Made by a program: the position numbers and the translations under genes
Origin: NVTR01 sp965237505
Lineage (GTDB): Bacteria > Pseudomonadota > Alphaproteobacteria > Rhodobacterales > Rhodobacteraceae
Length of the DNA stretch: 64,000 nucleotides
Direction of reading: 5' to 3'
Assembly: GCA_965237505.1 (NCBI GenBank)
Contig: CBDEFR010000009.1
Location: forward strand, 1,426,001-1,490,000
Shown: piece by piece, positions 1 through 9,098 of the stretch
How positions within the stretch are numbered: the stretch's first letter is position 1
Layout: the number at the start of each line of letters is the position of its first letter
The notes under the pieces: model-generated
Seen by the model: the letters and a program-made list of their open reading frames with translations, nothing else
Database searches by the model: none
Told to the model about the DNA's origin: nothing

Positions 1-109
1 GATGGCTTTATGCCGTGATTGCGAGGAAATAGCTTCTCGGATCGCCTCGGACATAATTTTCGCATTTGAAGCAAGTTCTTTGTACGCAGCGAAGGAATTG
101 CGGTTTAGC
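1..109 (-). other. possible coding fragment cut by IS21
   Basis: One frame on the reverse strand is open throughout and gives an alanine- and serine-rich helical-looking stretch (SFAAYKELASNAKIMSEA and onward). The IS21 left end at 110 cuts it off. I do not recognise the protein. It may be the 3' portion of a gene interrupted by IS21, or chance. Confidence 0.25.
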
Positions 110-241
110 TGTCAACCGGCATTGAATGTTGACCCCCTATCGGCGCCCAAAAATGACCCCCCTTTTGTGCTGAGCTGGCCCGTTGCTGCGTAGTCTCCAT
201 ATAACGCAGCGGCGGCGGGCCAGCGTGGTTGCGGTTAGGGG

Positions 242-970
242 TCAGGCTCGGTTTTTGAAGCGCCAGCTTTCGTTTCCGGTTTCGACGATCTCGCAGTGAT
301 GCGTGAGGCGGTCGAGCAGTGCGGTGGTCATCTTCGCATCACCGAAGACGCTCGGCCATTCGCCAAAGGCGAGGTTGGTTGTGACGATGATTGAGGTGCG
401 CTCGTAGAGTTTGCTGATCAGGTGGAACAGAAGGTGGCCGCCGGTTTGAGCGAAGGGCAGATAGCCCAACTCGTCCAGGATCAGGAAGTCGAGGCGAGAG
501 ATCAGATCTGCCGTTCGTCCCTGCCGTTCTGCACGGGCTTCGGTATCCAGTTTGTTCACCAGATCGACGCCATTGAAGAACCGCCCGCGACGGCCGTTTC
601 GGATGCAGGCGCGGGCAATACTGACGGCGAGGTGGGTTTTGCCGGTTCCGGTTCCGCCGATCAGCACCAGGTTGCGCTGGTGATCCAGGAAGTCTCCCGC
701 AGCCAGATCACGGATCAGAGTCTCGTTGATCTCGGTCGCCTCGAAGTCGAACTCTTCCAGTTCCTTGGCCAGCGGCAGTTTGGCAATTGTCATCTGATAT
801 TTGATGGAGCGCGCCTGCTTCTCGCTGATCTCGGCATTCAGAAGGTCGCCAATGATCTGTTGCGGTTCATGCCGGCGCTTGACTGCGGTGGTAATAATCT
901 CATCGTAGGAGGCCTTCATTCCGTAGAGCTTCAGCTTTCCCATCGCGTCGAGCAGGTCTGAGCGTTCCAT
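242..970 (-). CDS. istB: IS21 helper ATPase IstB
   Basis: 242 residues, full length for IstB. This is the AAA+ helper that oligomerises on target DNA and activates IstA for IS21 transposition. Walker A is GGTGTGKTH near residue 105 and Walker B is FLILDEL near residue 160. The start overlaps the 3' end of istA by about 70 bases, as is common in IS21. The frame is intact here, whereas the copy at 26235-26963 has a stop inside it. A functional partner is doubtful because istA in this copy is split by IS5. Confidence 0.93.
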   Translation of the reverse strand: MERSDLLDAMGKLKLYGMKASYDEIITTAVKRRHEPQQIIGDLLNAEISEKQARSIKYQMTIAKLPLAKELEEFDFEATEINETLIRDLAAGDFLDHQRNLVLIGGTGTGKTHLAVSIARACIRNGRRGRFFNGVDLVNKLDTEARAERQGRTADLISRLDFLILDELGYLPFAQTGGHLLFHLISKLYERTSIIVTTNLAFGEWPSVFGDAKMTTALLDRLTHHCEIVETGNESWRFKNRA

Positions 971-1187
971 CTGTTTTTCTCCTCAAGCTGTCATATCGGT
1001 CGCAATCGGCGGCAGGCTCGCAGTTCAGCCGCAGCGCATCCGGGGTTGTGATTGTCAGGGGCGGCGGCGGTTCCCGGTGCCGAGCCAGAATGTTCAGGAC
1101 AACTCCTGCGGAATGAACATTGTGCGACAGTGCCTCAGAACAGGCGGCTTCGACGGCCTCCAAACCATCGGTCAGGATGGCACCTAA

Positions 1188-2119
1188 GTGTCTGATTCAA
1201 AACTCTACGGATGATTACAATGCCTTGCAATTTTACGCGTGAGGGTTCTGATATGTGCAACGAGTATCCATGCCTGTGAACTTGCGATGGATTTTTCCCA
1301 ATCTTTGGCCAATCGTCGGCAGCGGTTGAGCCATGCGAAGGTGCGCTCGACGACCCATCTTCTGGGAATGACTTCGAAGCCTTCCGCAGTGTCGAAGCGC
1401 TTGACGATCTGGATTGTCCAGTCACCGATGCCTTCAAGAGCGTCGCGCAGCTTTGGTCCGGCATAACCGCCATCCGCAAAGATATGGCGCAAGTTTGGAT
1501 GGGAATACCGGATGGATTTCAACACTTCCGGTGCGCCATCACGGTCTTGAATACCGGCGCTATGCACGACCAACCCAACCATAAACCCGAGCGTGTCGGT
1601 GACAATGTGGCGCTTGCGGCCCTTGGTTTTCTTGCCCGCGTCATAGCCCGAAATGCCACCGCTTTCCGTTGTTTTTATGGTCTGGCTATCAATGACACCA
1701 GCGGTGGGGCCGGGCTTCTTGCCATGAAACTCGCGCGCCGTCGCCACCAGAAAATGGCTGATCACTTCAAAGATGCCATCGTTGCGCCAGCCATAGAAAT
1801 AGTAGCGCACGGTGGACACTGGCGGGAAATCATTGGGCAGCATACGCCACGCACACCCGGCGCTGGCGATGTACAAAATGGCATCCAGAACATCGCGCAT
1901 CGCCGTGCTGCGCGGACGACCAGTTGTTTTAGGCGGCGGCAGGAATGGCGCGATCAAACCCCATTCCTGATCAGTTAAATCGCTTGCATAGCGTCCCGAA
2001 TGCCGTTCATATCGGGCGCGAGTGGTTTCCGTCCAGGCCATTGTGATCTCCCTCGAATCTTATCAATCCAATTGAATCACAACTCGCTGAAATCACTCAA
2101 TTAGTTTTGGATCAGACAC
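1188..2119 (-). mobile_element. IS5-family element, copy 1 (932 bp)
   Basis: Ends GTGTCTGATTCAAAACT and, reverse-complemented, GTGTCTGATCCAAAACT, flanked by TAA on both sides (1185-1187 and 2120-2122). A 3-bp TNA duplication fits the IS1031/IS427 groups of the IS5 family. Two more copies of exactly 932 bp lie at 17941-18872 and 27181-28112. Confidence 0.93.
1205..2041 (-). CDS. IS5-family transposase
   Basis: 278 residues in a single frame. It begins with the DUF4096-type N-terminus (LTDQEWGLIAPFLPP) and has a DDE core with D in GVIDSQTIK, D in HIFADGGYAG and E in RRWVVERTFAWL followed by a conserved R. The protein is nearly identical to the copies at 18019-18855 and 27198-28034, so the family has spread recently and is probably still mobile. 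Confidence 0.95.
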   Translation of the reverse strand: MAWTETTRARYERHSGRYASDLTDQEWGLIAPFLPPPKTTGRPRSTAMRDVLDAILYIASAGCAWRMLPNDFPPVSTVRYYFYGWRNDGIFEVISHFLVATAREFHGKKPGPTAGVIDSQTIKTTESGGISGYDAGKKTKGRKRHIVTDTLGFMVGLVVHSAGIQDRDGAPEVLKSIRYSHPNLRHIFADGGYAGPKLRDALEGIGDWTIQIVKRFDTAEGFEVIPRRWVVERTFAWLNRCRRLAKDWEKSIASSQAWILVAHIRTLTRKIARHCNHP

Positions 2120-3517
2120 TAAGATATCCACCATCTGGCGATCACCGCCGGGTTGGCGTTCCAGCTTGCGCTGGACCCGTCGGATTGCCGCAGGCAAATC
2201 CCATTCCCTGAACGGCGCGCCATTGCGCAAAGCGCCCGGCTTGCGCGCAAGAACGGGTAAATAATGCAGGGGATCATAGATGGTTTTGCCGCGTCCGAAG
2301 GCGCGCGTATGGCTGCCAACAATGCGGCCCTCCTGCCAGCATTCCAGCCGGTCAGCGTAGGCCCGAATATCCATCGGTCGGCCAACCGCGCGGGCATCGA
2401 CCGGGTAGCGGTTGTTGTCGAAGCGGATCAGGCAGGTTTTGGAGACAGCGGCCGGAACAGCATGGAACCCATCAAACGGGCCAACATAGGGCACAAGGCT
2501 CGCGCGCTCTTTTTCGAACACTTCCCAGATTGTTTTGTCGCGCATGTCCGGATGCGTGTTGGCCCGGCCATATGCCAGGCAACGATCTTCCAGCCAGGCG
2601 TTCAACTCAGCGTAGGATTTAAACTTTGGTCGCGGCACAAAGAACCTTCGCCGGAGCACGCCGACCTGGTTCTCAACCTGACCCTTCTCCCAACCTGAAG
2701 CAGGCGTGCAGGCAACAGGATCAACCAGATAATGCCCGCACATCTGTTGGAACCGGCGATTGTAGGTCCGCTTCTTGCCAACAAGAATCGCGTCCACCGC
2801 CGTCTTCATATTGTCATAGATACCCCGCGCACAGGCCCCGCCGAAAAAGGCGAACGCTTTATCATGTGCGTCAAACACCATCTCCTGCGTCTCGCGCGGA
2901 TAGGCCCGAACAAACGGCATCCGGCTGTGGCAGAGGCGAACATGCGCCACCTTGACGGTCGTGGTCGCGCCATCAATCAGGACAACTTCCTGGCTCCAGT
3001 CGAACTGATACGCCTCACCGGGATCAAAGCTCAGCGGAACATAAGCATCAGCGGATGCGGCCCGCGTCGCCTTCGACCAACTGGCCGCATAGCGCCGTAC
3101 CGCATCATAGCTGCCGTCGTATCCTTGGTTGCGCAGTTCTTCATATACCCGGACAAGCGTCAGGCGTTCGCGCCTAGGATGCCGAGTATTGTCGGCCAGC
3201 ATATCATCCAATTGAGAACGCCAGGGATCGATCTTCGGACGCGGTTGGGTGGAACGGTCATAGCTGAACTCCGTCGCACCAGAACGTATCACCTTGCGCA
3301 CTGTGTTCCGTGAAACCCGAAGCTCCCGGCATATTTGCTTGATCGACTTCCCCTGAATGAAATGCGCGCGCCTGATCTTTGCAATCGTCTCCACAACCAA
3401 CATCCCCAACTCGCTCCCTCAAATCTTTGAAGGAGCATCTGTACAGAACTATCAGGGGGGTCACTTTTGGACGCCGATTACCCCAATAATGGGGTCAACT
3501 TTGCATGCCTATCCACA

Positions 3518-3625
3518 CACTCTGCTCCCTCTTCAAACAGGGCCTGCGGTTCCTGCGCAGATGCTTCATAGGATATGAGAAAACCCTAAATTATGGCAAG
3601 TTTAGATTTTTTGAAGGGTGGTAAG
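3518..3625 (+). mobile_element. IS4-family element, 3' end remnant (copy A)
   Basis: About 108 bases match the last part of the IS4 at 34785-36282, from the serine-rich transposase tail to the terminal GGGTGGTAAG. The rest of the element is missing because the IS21 right end at 3517 abuts it directly. Confidence 0.8.
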
Positions 3626-3626
3626 G

Positions 3627-4064
3627 TACCGTCAAATGTACCGGCACATTGATTTGGTGGCCCATTTTAGACGGCCATGGATCGAGTTAGATATTTCTGG
3701 AATATTTAATTATTTCAACAAGGTATCGTTGGATCAAGTTGGCCGATTTTGCTCAGATTGGAAAATCACTATTCCATTCGATTATACACTGAACACGTAA
3801 GTCTTTGATGCATTAAAGGTTTTAGGTGCGGCAATATGCGCATACCGTCAAAAATACCGTCTTAAAGTTAAGGCATTGAAATATATGGTTTATTATTTTT
3901 TGTTTGCGGCATGAATTATTGTGGATAAATGGTCAATTGCCAGTAATTTGATGATTATCTGTTCCATACCTTCAAGCGATTCTGACACGGGTTTTACCGG
4001 ATGCCAGCGTGAACGCTTCAAGCGGCGCAACTCCTTTGCGCAGCCGGGCCGGCGCCGCCTCGTT
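3627..4064. repeat. AT-rich gap with two TACCG repeats
   Basis: No gene is seen between the IS4 end and the AbiEii stop. The stretch is clearly richer in A and T than its surroundings. It holds two direct repeats, TACCGTCAAATGTACCG (3627-3643) and TACCGTCAAAAATACCG (3843-3859), 15 of 17 bases alike. Each is itself an imperfect pair of TACCG half-sites. Repeats of this style are often seen beside tyrosine recombinase genes or attachment sites, but no integrase is present, so an element-end role is only an inference. Confidence 0.45.
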
Positions 4065-5042
4065 TCAATCACCCAGGCCTCGGTGCTTGCGTACATTCTT
4101 GCACTTCCAGGCAAGCATCGGCATGGCGGCGATCCGGGTACGGATGTCGGATGGGACGTCGAGCAGATCGGCGTTGATCTCCCCTTGGTCCAGCACGCCA
4201 TCCAGGAATTCCCGCTCCGCTCCCGTCAACTCGAACAGGAACGCAAGCCGCTCCCGGCACAGCGTGACGGTTTCCTTGATCCACGCATCGATATCGCCTT
4301 TGCCGCTAAAGTGGTCGTGCGGCAGGCAGATCATCAGCTTTTGGCGAAGCTCCCGCGGATCACCCTTGATGGCGTCGATTGAAACGGTTCGCCAATCGCG
4401 GCGCGCACAGGCGCCGAATGCAAGGACAGCCGCCCTGATTTTCTTCCAATCGAGCCCCTCAATCGACAGGATGCGCCGCGCATCAAACAAATCTCGCGCG
4501 GCATCGCGGTCAAAGAGCGCGACGAGTTTGCCAGCGATAATTTCATGGAGATCAAGGACCAGCACATCGCTCGCGCGCATGGCTTCAAGCGCGACCGACG
4601 ACATGCGGGCGGTGCCGAACAGGGGCTGGCGAGCCATGTAATTCACATCAAGCTCCAACGTCGCGTTGCCGCCGAGCGCCGACGCAAAGCGCATGATCCA
4701 TTTGCCGCCAGCGTGCTCATCCGGCTGACGGCGAATGTCGTATCCCTGCGAAGAAAGAAGTCGGTTCAGGGTCGCCTCGACCTCCGGCCGCTCGGCCTCC
4801 ATAACCCCGCGATCAAGCGCGCCGATATAGTTGAGATCGATATCGACCGATAGCCGGTCGAGGCCGAGATGAAAGACATTGAGCGCCGTGCCGCCCTTGA
4901 GGACGAACCGCTCGCTCAAGACTCGGTCGCGCGCGATCTCTTGCAGAATATCGAGAAGCCGGATCACTTTTTCGAGCACGCTGGCCTGATGGCCGGTCTC
5001 GCTGGCGATACGCTGTAAGGTCTGGGTCGAGGGCGCCGCCAT
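4065..5042 (-). CDS. abiEii: AbiEii/AbiGii-family nucleotidyltransferase toxin
   Basis: 325 residues, the toxin of a type IV (AbiE) toxin-antitoxin system. In this family the protein is a DNA polymerase beta-like nucleotidyltransferase that transfers nucleotides to RNA targets and causes abortive infection or growth arrest. The hallmark GGTALN...LSVDIDL motif is seen at about residues 50-70, followed by the conserved DLHEIIAGKLVALFDRDAARD block at about residues 165-185. It starts directly after the abiEi stop, the normal antitoxin-first order. It sits next to the trb remnants of a conjugative element, where such modules act as stabilisers or phage defence. The frame is intact. Confidence 0.9.
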   Translation of the reverse strand: MAAPSTQTLQRIASETGHQASVLEKVIRLLDILQEIARDRVLSERFVLKGGTALNVFHLGLDRLSVDIDLNYIGALDRGVMEAERPEVEATLNRLLSSQGYDIRRQPDEHAGGKWIMRFASALGGNATLELDVNYMARQPLFGTARMSSVALEAMRASDVLVLDLHEIIAGKLVALFDRDAARDLFDARRILSIEGLDWKKIRAAVLAFGACARRDWRTVSIDAIKGDPRELRQKLMICLPHDHFSGKGDIDAWIKETVTLCRERLAFLFELTGAEREFLDGVLDQGEINADLLDVPSDIRTRIAAMPMLAWKCKNVRKHRGLGD

Positions 5043-5852
5043 TCACAGCCCCTCGAACCGGCGCTCGATGACTTGAAGCGGCAGGATCACGTTCCAGCCC
5101 GTGGCTGTTCGACCTTTTCCCGGTTTGGCGCCCAGAGCATATCGCGCTTGCCGCGGAGCCAGCGCACGCAGCTTTTGCAGCGCAGCGTTCTCTATGCCAA
5201 GCCGTTCCTGCTCGCGTTCCAGCCAGTATCCCAAGGCGCCGGCCGCCGCCGCATTGCCGAGCGCGCGCGCATGCCGGACCAGGGCAGCGGCATCAACCCG
5301 CGCGACCAGATCGAGTGAATTGAAAAGCTCATCTGCGCCGCCGGCAAGATCATAGCGGTCAAAAAGGTCAGCGATCGTCCGCGCGATTGTCGTCACGCTA
5401 ACATCGACCCCCATGCGGTCGAGGACCATAACACCGTCTGCAAGACTTCCATTTTCCCGGGCGAGGCCGCGTGGCGGCTTGACGAACCGGCACGAGAAAT
5501 CGGAGGTCTCTATAAGCCCCGGTTCGCCGGGCGCGATGACCTGCACGTCACGGCCTTCCGTGTATGCACAGCCGTGCAGTTCGAGCGCCGAGTGATAGGC
5601 GATGACGCCGCCGCGCCGCAGGCGGGACGCCGCGAGAAAGCGATCGACCGACCATTTGGCGGCATCGGCATGCTTGGGGACGGAGGCGAAAACGCCCCGC
5701 GAGATGCGCTTGATATTGCCGGCCTGAAGGTGCTGCGTGAGCATGGCCGTGACGACCTTGTCACCGGGACGGCGGCCAACCGTGGCGGCATATTCGGCGC
5801 GGTCGAAGACCGGATGCGCGCTGAAGAACGGGGCAGAAACGAGCCGGGACAT
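5043..5852 (-). CDS. abiEi: AbiEi-type antitoxin and repressor
   Basis: 269 residues, the partner of the adjacent AbiEii toxin. AbiEi proteins have an N-terminal winged-helix DNA-binding domain (here about residues 10-75, with TQHLQAGNIKRISRGVFAS) and a C-terminal domain that counters the toxin. They also repress their own operon cooperatively at inverted repeats. The AYHSALELHG motif at about residue 100 and the later TIARTIADLFDRYDLAGG are typical. The start at 5852 is followed upstream by a promoter region with palindromes at 5853-5980. Confidence 0.87.
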   Translation of the reverse strand: MSRLVSAPFFSAHPVFDRAEYAATVGRRPGDKVVTAMLTQHLQAGNIKRISRGVFASVPKHADAAKWSVDRFLAASRLRRGGVIAYHSALELHGCAYTEGRDVQVIAPGEPGLIETSDFSCRFVKPPRGLARENGSLADGVMVLDRMGVDVSVTTIARTIADLFDRYDLAGGADELFNSLDLVARVDAAALVRHARALGNAAAAGALGYWLEREQERLGIENAALQKLRALAPRQARYALGAKPGKGRTATGWNVILPLQVIERRFEGL

Positions 5853-5980
5853 GGTATGCTAACTTTCTTTGATTCTGTGTAAGCTATATATCATATATGG
5901 CTTGAGTGCCAATGAAGAAAGTATGCTAGCACAAGCGATGCTTTGTCAAACCCGCCTCAAACCATATTTGAAATATGGTT
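5853..5980 (-). promoter_or_regulatory. candidate abiE promoter and operator
   Basis: The AT-rich leader before abiEi contains an inverted pair of ACTTTCTT and AAGAAAGT blocks (about 5859-5930), two TATGCTA boxes close to them, and a perfect palindrome with arms AACCATATTT and AAATATGGTT (5960-5980). AbiEi antitoxins bind inverted repeats upstream of their operon, so one of these may be the operator. Placement is from the sequence; the role is inferred. Confidence 0.4.
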
Positions 5981-6072
5981 ATCCACGGCATGGGGGAAGC
6001 CAGAAGCTATTCGATTCCCAAGCCGGGCGGGCCAGTTTCAGGCCTTCTGGAAGTCGTCTCCGTAGAGAAAGT

Positions 6073-6122
6073 GTGTAACAAACCGTCGGCGATTTCGCGT
6101 AACTTCCGACGTTTTGTTACAC
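6073..6122. repeat. 17-bp inverted repeat downstream of DUF736
   Basis: Arms GTGTAACAAACCGTCGG (6073-6089) and CCGACGTTTTGTTACAC (6106-6122) pair with one mismatch around a 16-base loop. It lies about 30 bases past the stop of the last gene of the trb block. There is no T-run after it in the transcription direction, so an ordinary terminator is not certain. A recombination, transfer or regulator site is also possible. Confidence 0.5.
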
Positions 6123-6150
6123 CAGGCAAGGCTTCAAACAAGAGGAAACT

Positions 6151-6459
6151 CTAACCCTCCCGCCGGTTCCACACCAGATACGCCGCTCCGTCCTCCTCAA
6201 AGAGCGCGGCGCGGATGGGTTCGGGGAAGCTCGGATCGTCGAGAAGGACGCTGAGATAGTCACGTGGCTTGTCGCCACTGGTTTGCGCCTTCCACGCGGC
6301 GCCGAGTTCGGCGCGGCCGGCGTAGATGCGAAAATCCGGCGCCGCTTCGCTTTTCTTGGTGTCATTGGCGACGATCCTGGCTTTGACGTTGACCGTCAGG
6401 GTCCGGATCGTTCCGACATAGCCGTCCTTGCCGGCGGTAAAATTTCCTATCGTGGCCAT
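6151..6459 (-). CDS. DUF736 family protein
   Basis: 102 residues. It begins MATIGNFTAGKDGYVGTIRT, the typical start of DUF736, a small cytoplasmic family of unknown function found almost only on conjugative plasmids and integrative elements of alpha- and betaproteobacteria. It follows the DUF2274 gene by a few bases and is the last gene of the leftward trb cluster. The frame is intact. Confidence 0.85.
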   Translation of the reverse strand: MATIGNFTAGKDGYVGTIRTLTVNVKARIVANDTKKSEAAPDFRIYAGRAELGAAWKAQTSGDKPRDYLSVLLDDPSFPEPIRAALFEEDGAAYLVWNRREG

Positions 6460-6462
6460 AGT

Positions 6463-6720
6463 TCAGGTTTCCTTCGCTTGGGTTGATGATCTCGATGCGC
6501 GCGTGGTTTGGAGTTGCTTTCGCGCGCGCTTGAAGCCGTGGTCGGCGTTCAGGAACGCTTCCAGCATGAACGGAATGAGTTCGGCGACACCCTCCTTCTG
6601 ACTGTAGGTGCGCCGATAGATTTCGGCGTAATCGCCCAACGCCGATTTGAGTTCGGGACTGGCCGTGAAGCTGATCTTCACGGTGTTGCGGTCTGGAAGT
6701 TGACTGAGTTTGAGGGTCAT
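6463..6720 (-). CDS. DUF2274 protein at the end of the trb operon
   Basis: 85 residues, starting MTLKLSQLPDRNTVKISF. DUF2274 proteins regularly follow trbI in trb-type type IV secretion clusters of integrative elements; their role is unknown. The ATG at 6718-6720 overlaps the trbI stop (ATGA), which indicates translational coupling. A longer upstream start would run deep into trbI and is rejected. Confidence 0.82.
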   Translation of the reverse strand: MTLKLSQLPDRNTVKISFTASPELKSALGDYAEIYRRTYSQKEGVAELIPFMLEAFLNADHGFKRARKQLQTTRASRSSTQAKET

Positions 6721-8031
6721 GGTCTGCCTCCGTGTCCGCGATAAGGCCGCAGCACTATGTCCTTGTTGACGATGATGCGCAGTAGCCATCCGGGCGAATG
6801 GTGATGGTGGGCTGGATGTTGAGATTGCGCTTGGCAAGGCGCTGGCCGACCTGGTTGACGCTGTCTTGCGTCGACTCGCGGATCGCCTTGACGAGATCGC
6901 TTTCCTGACCGCTGAAAGTCAATTCGGTGGAAACGCCAACAAGCGTCGAGAGCGCGATGCCCTTCAGGAGCCGCCATGTGTGGAAGTTCACCTGATCTTC
7001 GAGCCCGGCATATCCAGCGGTATCGGTCGCCGGCAGGTTGTCGATCACGATCGAGGAACCGTCCGGCATGATGATCCGCTGCCAGACGACAAGCGCGCGT
7101 TCCTGGCCGAAGGCAACAAGGCTGTCATAGGTGCCGATCATCCGGGCGCCCTGGGGGATCAGCAGATAGCGGCCGGAGACGGTATCGTAGATATTTTCCG
7201 TAACCTGAGCGATGATGCGGCCCGGCAGGTCGGAATTGATGCCGGTAACTAGGCTCGCGGAGATAATGGTCCCGGCCATCACCTGATAGGGCGAGGCCGG
7301 GTCCTGCAGCTTGTGCGGATTGTAGATTTTGCCGTCAACACCTTGGTTCAGAAAGCCAGCTTGCGCCCTTGCAGGTTCTGGTCGTTCTGGAGATCGAGCT
7401 CCAGCGGCCCGCTGGCATCACCGGCGTGGGCGACTTCGAAAGGGTTTCGACTGGCCGACCCGGAATTGGGAGATGTACCCGCCGGCATCTGGCCCTGCGC
7501 GCCCGGCATGCCCGCCGCTTTCGACGTAAGTTGAAAGAAAACACCCGATTCATTTGCCTGCTGCGCGATGCGCGCCTGGCGGATGCGTTCGGCGCGGGCG
7601 GCGTCCTCTTCCGGGTTCGGACGGAATGGCAGGCTCGGCGGAGCCGCAATGCCAAGATCGCGTTCCACACCCAGCACGGCGGCGCCGAGATCGCCCGGCA
7701 ACGGCGGTCCCAACTGAACCGGCGGTTTGGGCAAGTCGCTGTAACGGCGCGGAAGGTTTTCAAGTCCTTCGGGCGTCGGTTTGTTATCGACATTGTAAAG
7801 CTCAGTCCCGGCCTTATCGCGATCGAACAGGTTCGGTGGGTCGAGCGCAAAGATAGTGGCGCCGAATATCAGAAGAAGTCCTGTACCGGAGAGCAACATC
7901 AGCACACGCCGGTTGATCCGGGTGACCGGGCGCGGCTTGGCGCGCAGGGCCAACTCTTCTGGTTCGATCTTCGGGGCAGCGGCGCCCGGCTGATCGGAAA
8001 TCGAACGGTCATCGTTACGCATAGAGGCCAT
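6717..8031 (-). pseudogene. trbI: conjugal transfer protein TrbI (VirB10-like), two frameshifts
   Basis: TrbI is the VirB10-like channel protein spanning inner and outer membranes in the mating apparatus. The N-terminal part (8031 to about 7348) has a cytoplasmic tail, a membrane segment near residues 44-62 (VLMLLSGTGLLLIFGATIF) and a proline-rich linker. One missing base near 7348 ends it after LQGRKLAF, and the protein resumes as LNQGVDGKIYNPHKLQDP. A second missing G in the G-run near 6790 shifts the frame before GWLLRIIVNKDIVLRPYRG, the normal C-terminus. Two independent one-base losses make it non-functional as read. Confidence 0.87.
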
Positions 8032-9098
8032 CAGCGTCCCTCGGGCTCGAATACATGGGCGTTGCTGGTGCCGAACAGCCCGGAGCGCCGCCGATGTGAA
8101 GCGGCAGATCGACCGTCGGTGCGGGTGATGCGCACGACCTTTTGCGAGTCTTTGCCAAGCCGCAATTCGGCGGCGGCAAAGAGCCGGTCGACGATGTAGT
8201 AGCGGCCGCGAACGCGATAGTTGACGAGCTGGTTTTCACCGTCCGGTCCAACGATAAAGAACGGCGGCGCGTCGCCCTGGTCGAGCCGGGCCGGGAACTG
8301 GATATAAACCTTATTGGTGTCATCAAAGACGCGCACCGGACGCCAGGGCGGGTTGTCGCCGCTGATCGCATAGCGGAACTGCAAATTGTCTATTCGCAAA
8401 CCACGGTCGACGATTTGCTCCACCGCTTCTTCTGCAATCGCATTGCGGCGCCGTAGCGCGATCAACTGATCGTGCGGATAAGCCCAGGAGACCGAGGCCA
8501 TATAGGTCTCATTGGTGCTGGTGAGCTCCAGATGATAGGCGCGGCGGTCGGTAATGATGACGAGATTGGTTTTCAGATTCTCGGCAATCGGCTTCACCAG
8601 AACATGGGCGCGGGCTTTATCCCCGATCCCGCTCACAATATCGCCGATCACCCAACGAACAGTATCGCCAGCGGAGACGGCGACGATCTTCTCGCCGGAC
8701 TGGAGCGCGATGTCGCTGACCTGGCTCGGCGCGGTGTAGAGTTGATAGAGCGCGCCTTCGGTGTAGGGATAAACCTGGATCGCGTTGATATAGCCGTCCC
8801 TGGTCGGTTCGACCTTGGCCGCCGCATTGGCCGAAGTCACCCGTTCTTCCGGTGGACGATTGTCAGGTTCTCTTGGCGACGTTTCCCCCGGCACAGGCTT
8901 TAGCTGGCCGGGTAGCGGCAGCGGCTTGGGCAGTTCGACAATCTCGACAGGCCTTGGTGGCTCCGCAGTTTGGATGGCCGAGTTAAAGTCGCCTGTATCG
9001 AAACTGATCTCGGGCGGCAGGTTTTTGGTCGCACACGCACTGAGCGCCGCACTGACCGCAACCGATGCTATCAATCGAATGGTTTTTGAGTTTGTCAT
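8031..9098 (-). CDS. trbG: conjugal transfer lipoprotein TrbG (VirB9-like)
   Basis: 355 residues. The signal peptide has a lipobox, ALSACATK, cleaving before Cys22. A proline-rich segment follows, then the VirB9/TrbG domain (INAIQVYPYTEGALYQLYTA through VRGRYYIVDRLFAAAELRLG). TrbG forms part of the outer-membrane core with TrbI. Its stop overlaps the trbI start (ATGA at 8031), and its start lies inside the trbF 3' region. The frame is intact. Confidence 0.92.
   Translation of the reverse strand: MTNSKTIRLIASVAVSAALSACATKNLPPEISFDTGDFNSAIQTAEPPRPVEIVELPKPLPLPGQLKPVPGETSPREPDNRPPEERVTSANAAAKVEPTRDGYINAIQVYPYTEGALYQLYTAPSQVSDIALQSGEKIVAVSAGDTVRWVIGDIVSGIGDKARAHVLVKPIAENLKTNLVIITDRRAYHLELTSTNETYMASVSWAYPHDQLIALRRRNAIAEEAVEQIVDRGLRIDNLQFRYAISGDNPPWRPVRVFDDTNKVYIQFPARLDQGDAPPFFIVGPDGENQLVNYRVRGRYYIVDRLFAAAELRLGKDSQKVVRITRTDGRSAASHRRRSGLFGTSNAHVFEPEGR

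Larger units (their letters stand above)
900..3409 (-). pseudogene. istA: IS21 transposase IstA, split by IS5
   Basis: The DDE transposase of IS21. The N-terminal part (3409 down to 2120) has an HTH (SIKQICRELRVSRNTVRKVI) and the catalytic residues in FDWSQE, YDNMK and EKGQVENQ. The C-terminal part runs from 1184 down to 900. Removing the IS5 at 1188-2119 plus one TAA duplication joins the reading frame as MVDIL-GAILTDGLEAVEAA, which is typical IstA, so the gene was intact before the insertion. The IS5 sequence places a stop 10 codons after the break. Confidence 0.9.
110..3517 (-). mobile_element. IS21-family element, copy 1, carrying an IS5
   Basis: The left end begins TGTCAACCGGCATTGA and the right end, reverse-complemented, TGTGGATAGGCATGCA. 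Both continue inward with GTTGACC and a second shared block ending in TGACCCCCC, the repeated transposase-binding sites usual for IS21. The genes istA and istB read leftward. Without the nested IS5 the element is about 2.47 kb, a normal size. The right end abuts an IS4 remnant and the left end unrelated DNA, and I see no target duplication, so one flank has probably been exchanged by recombination. Confidence 0.85.

Noticed and set aside
422..961. Long forward-strand ORF opposite istB (179 codons), repeated at 26415-26954
   Set aside because: It is the mirror frame of istB; the istB frame has Walker motifs and IS21 context, the forward frame has no recognisable domain.
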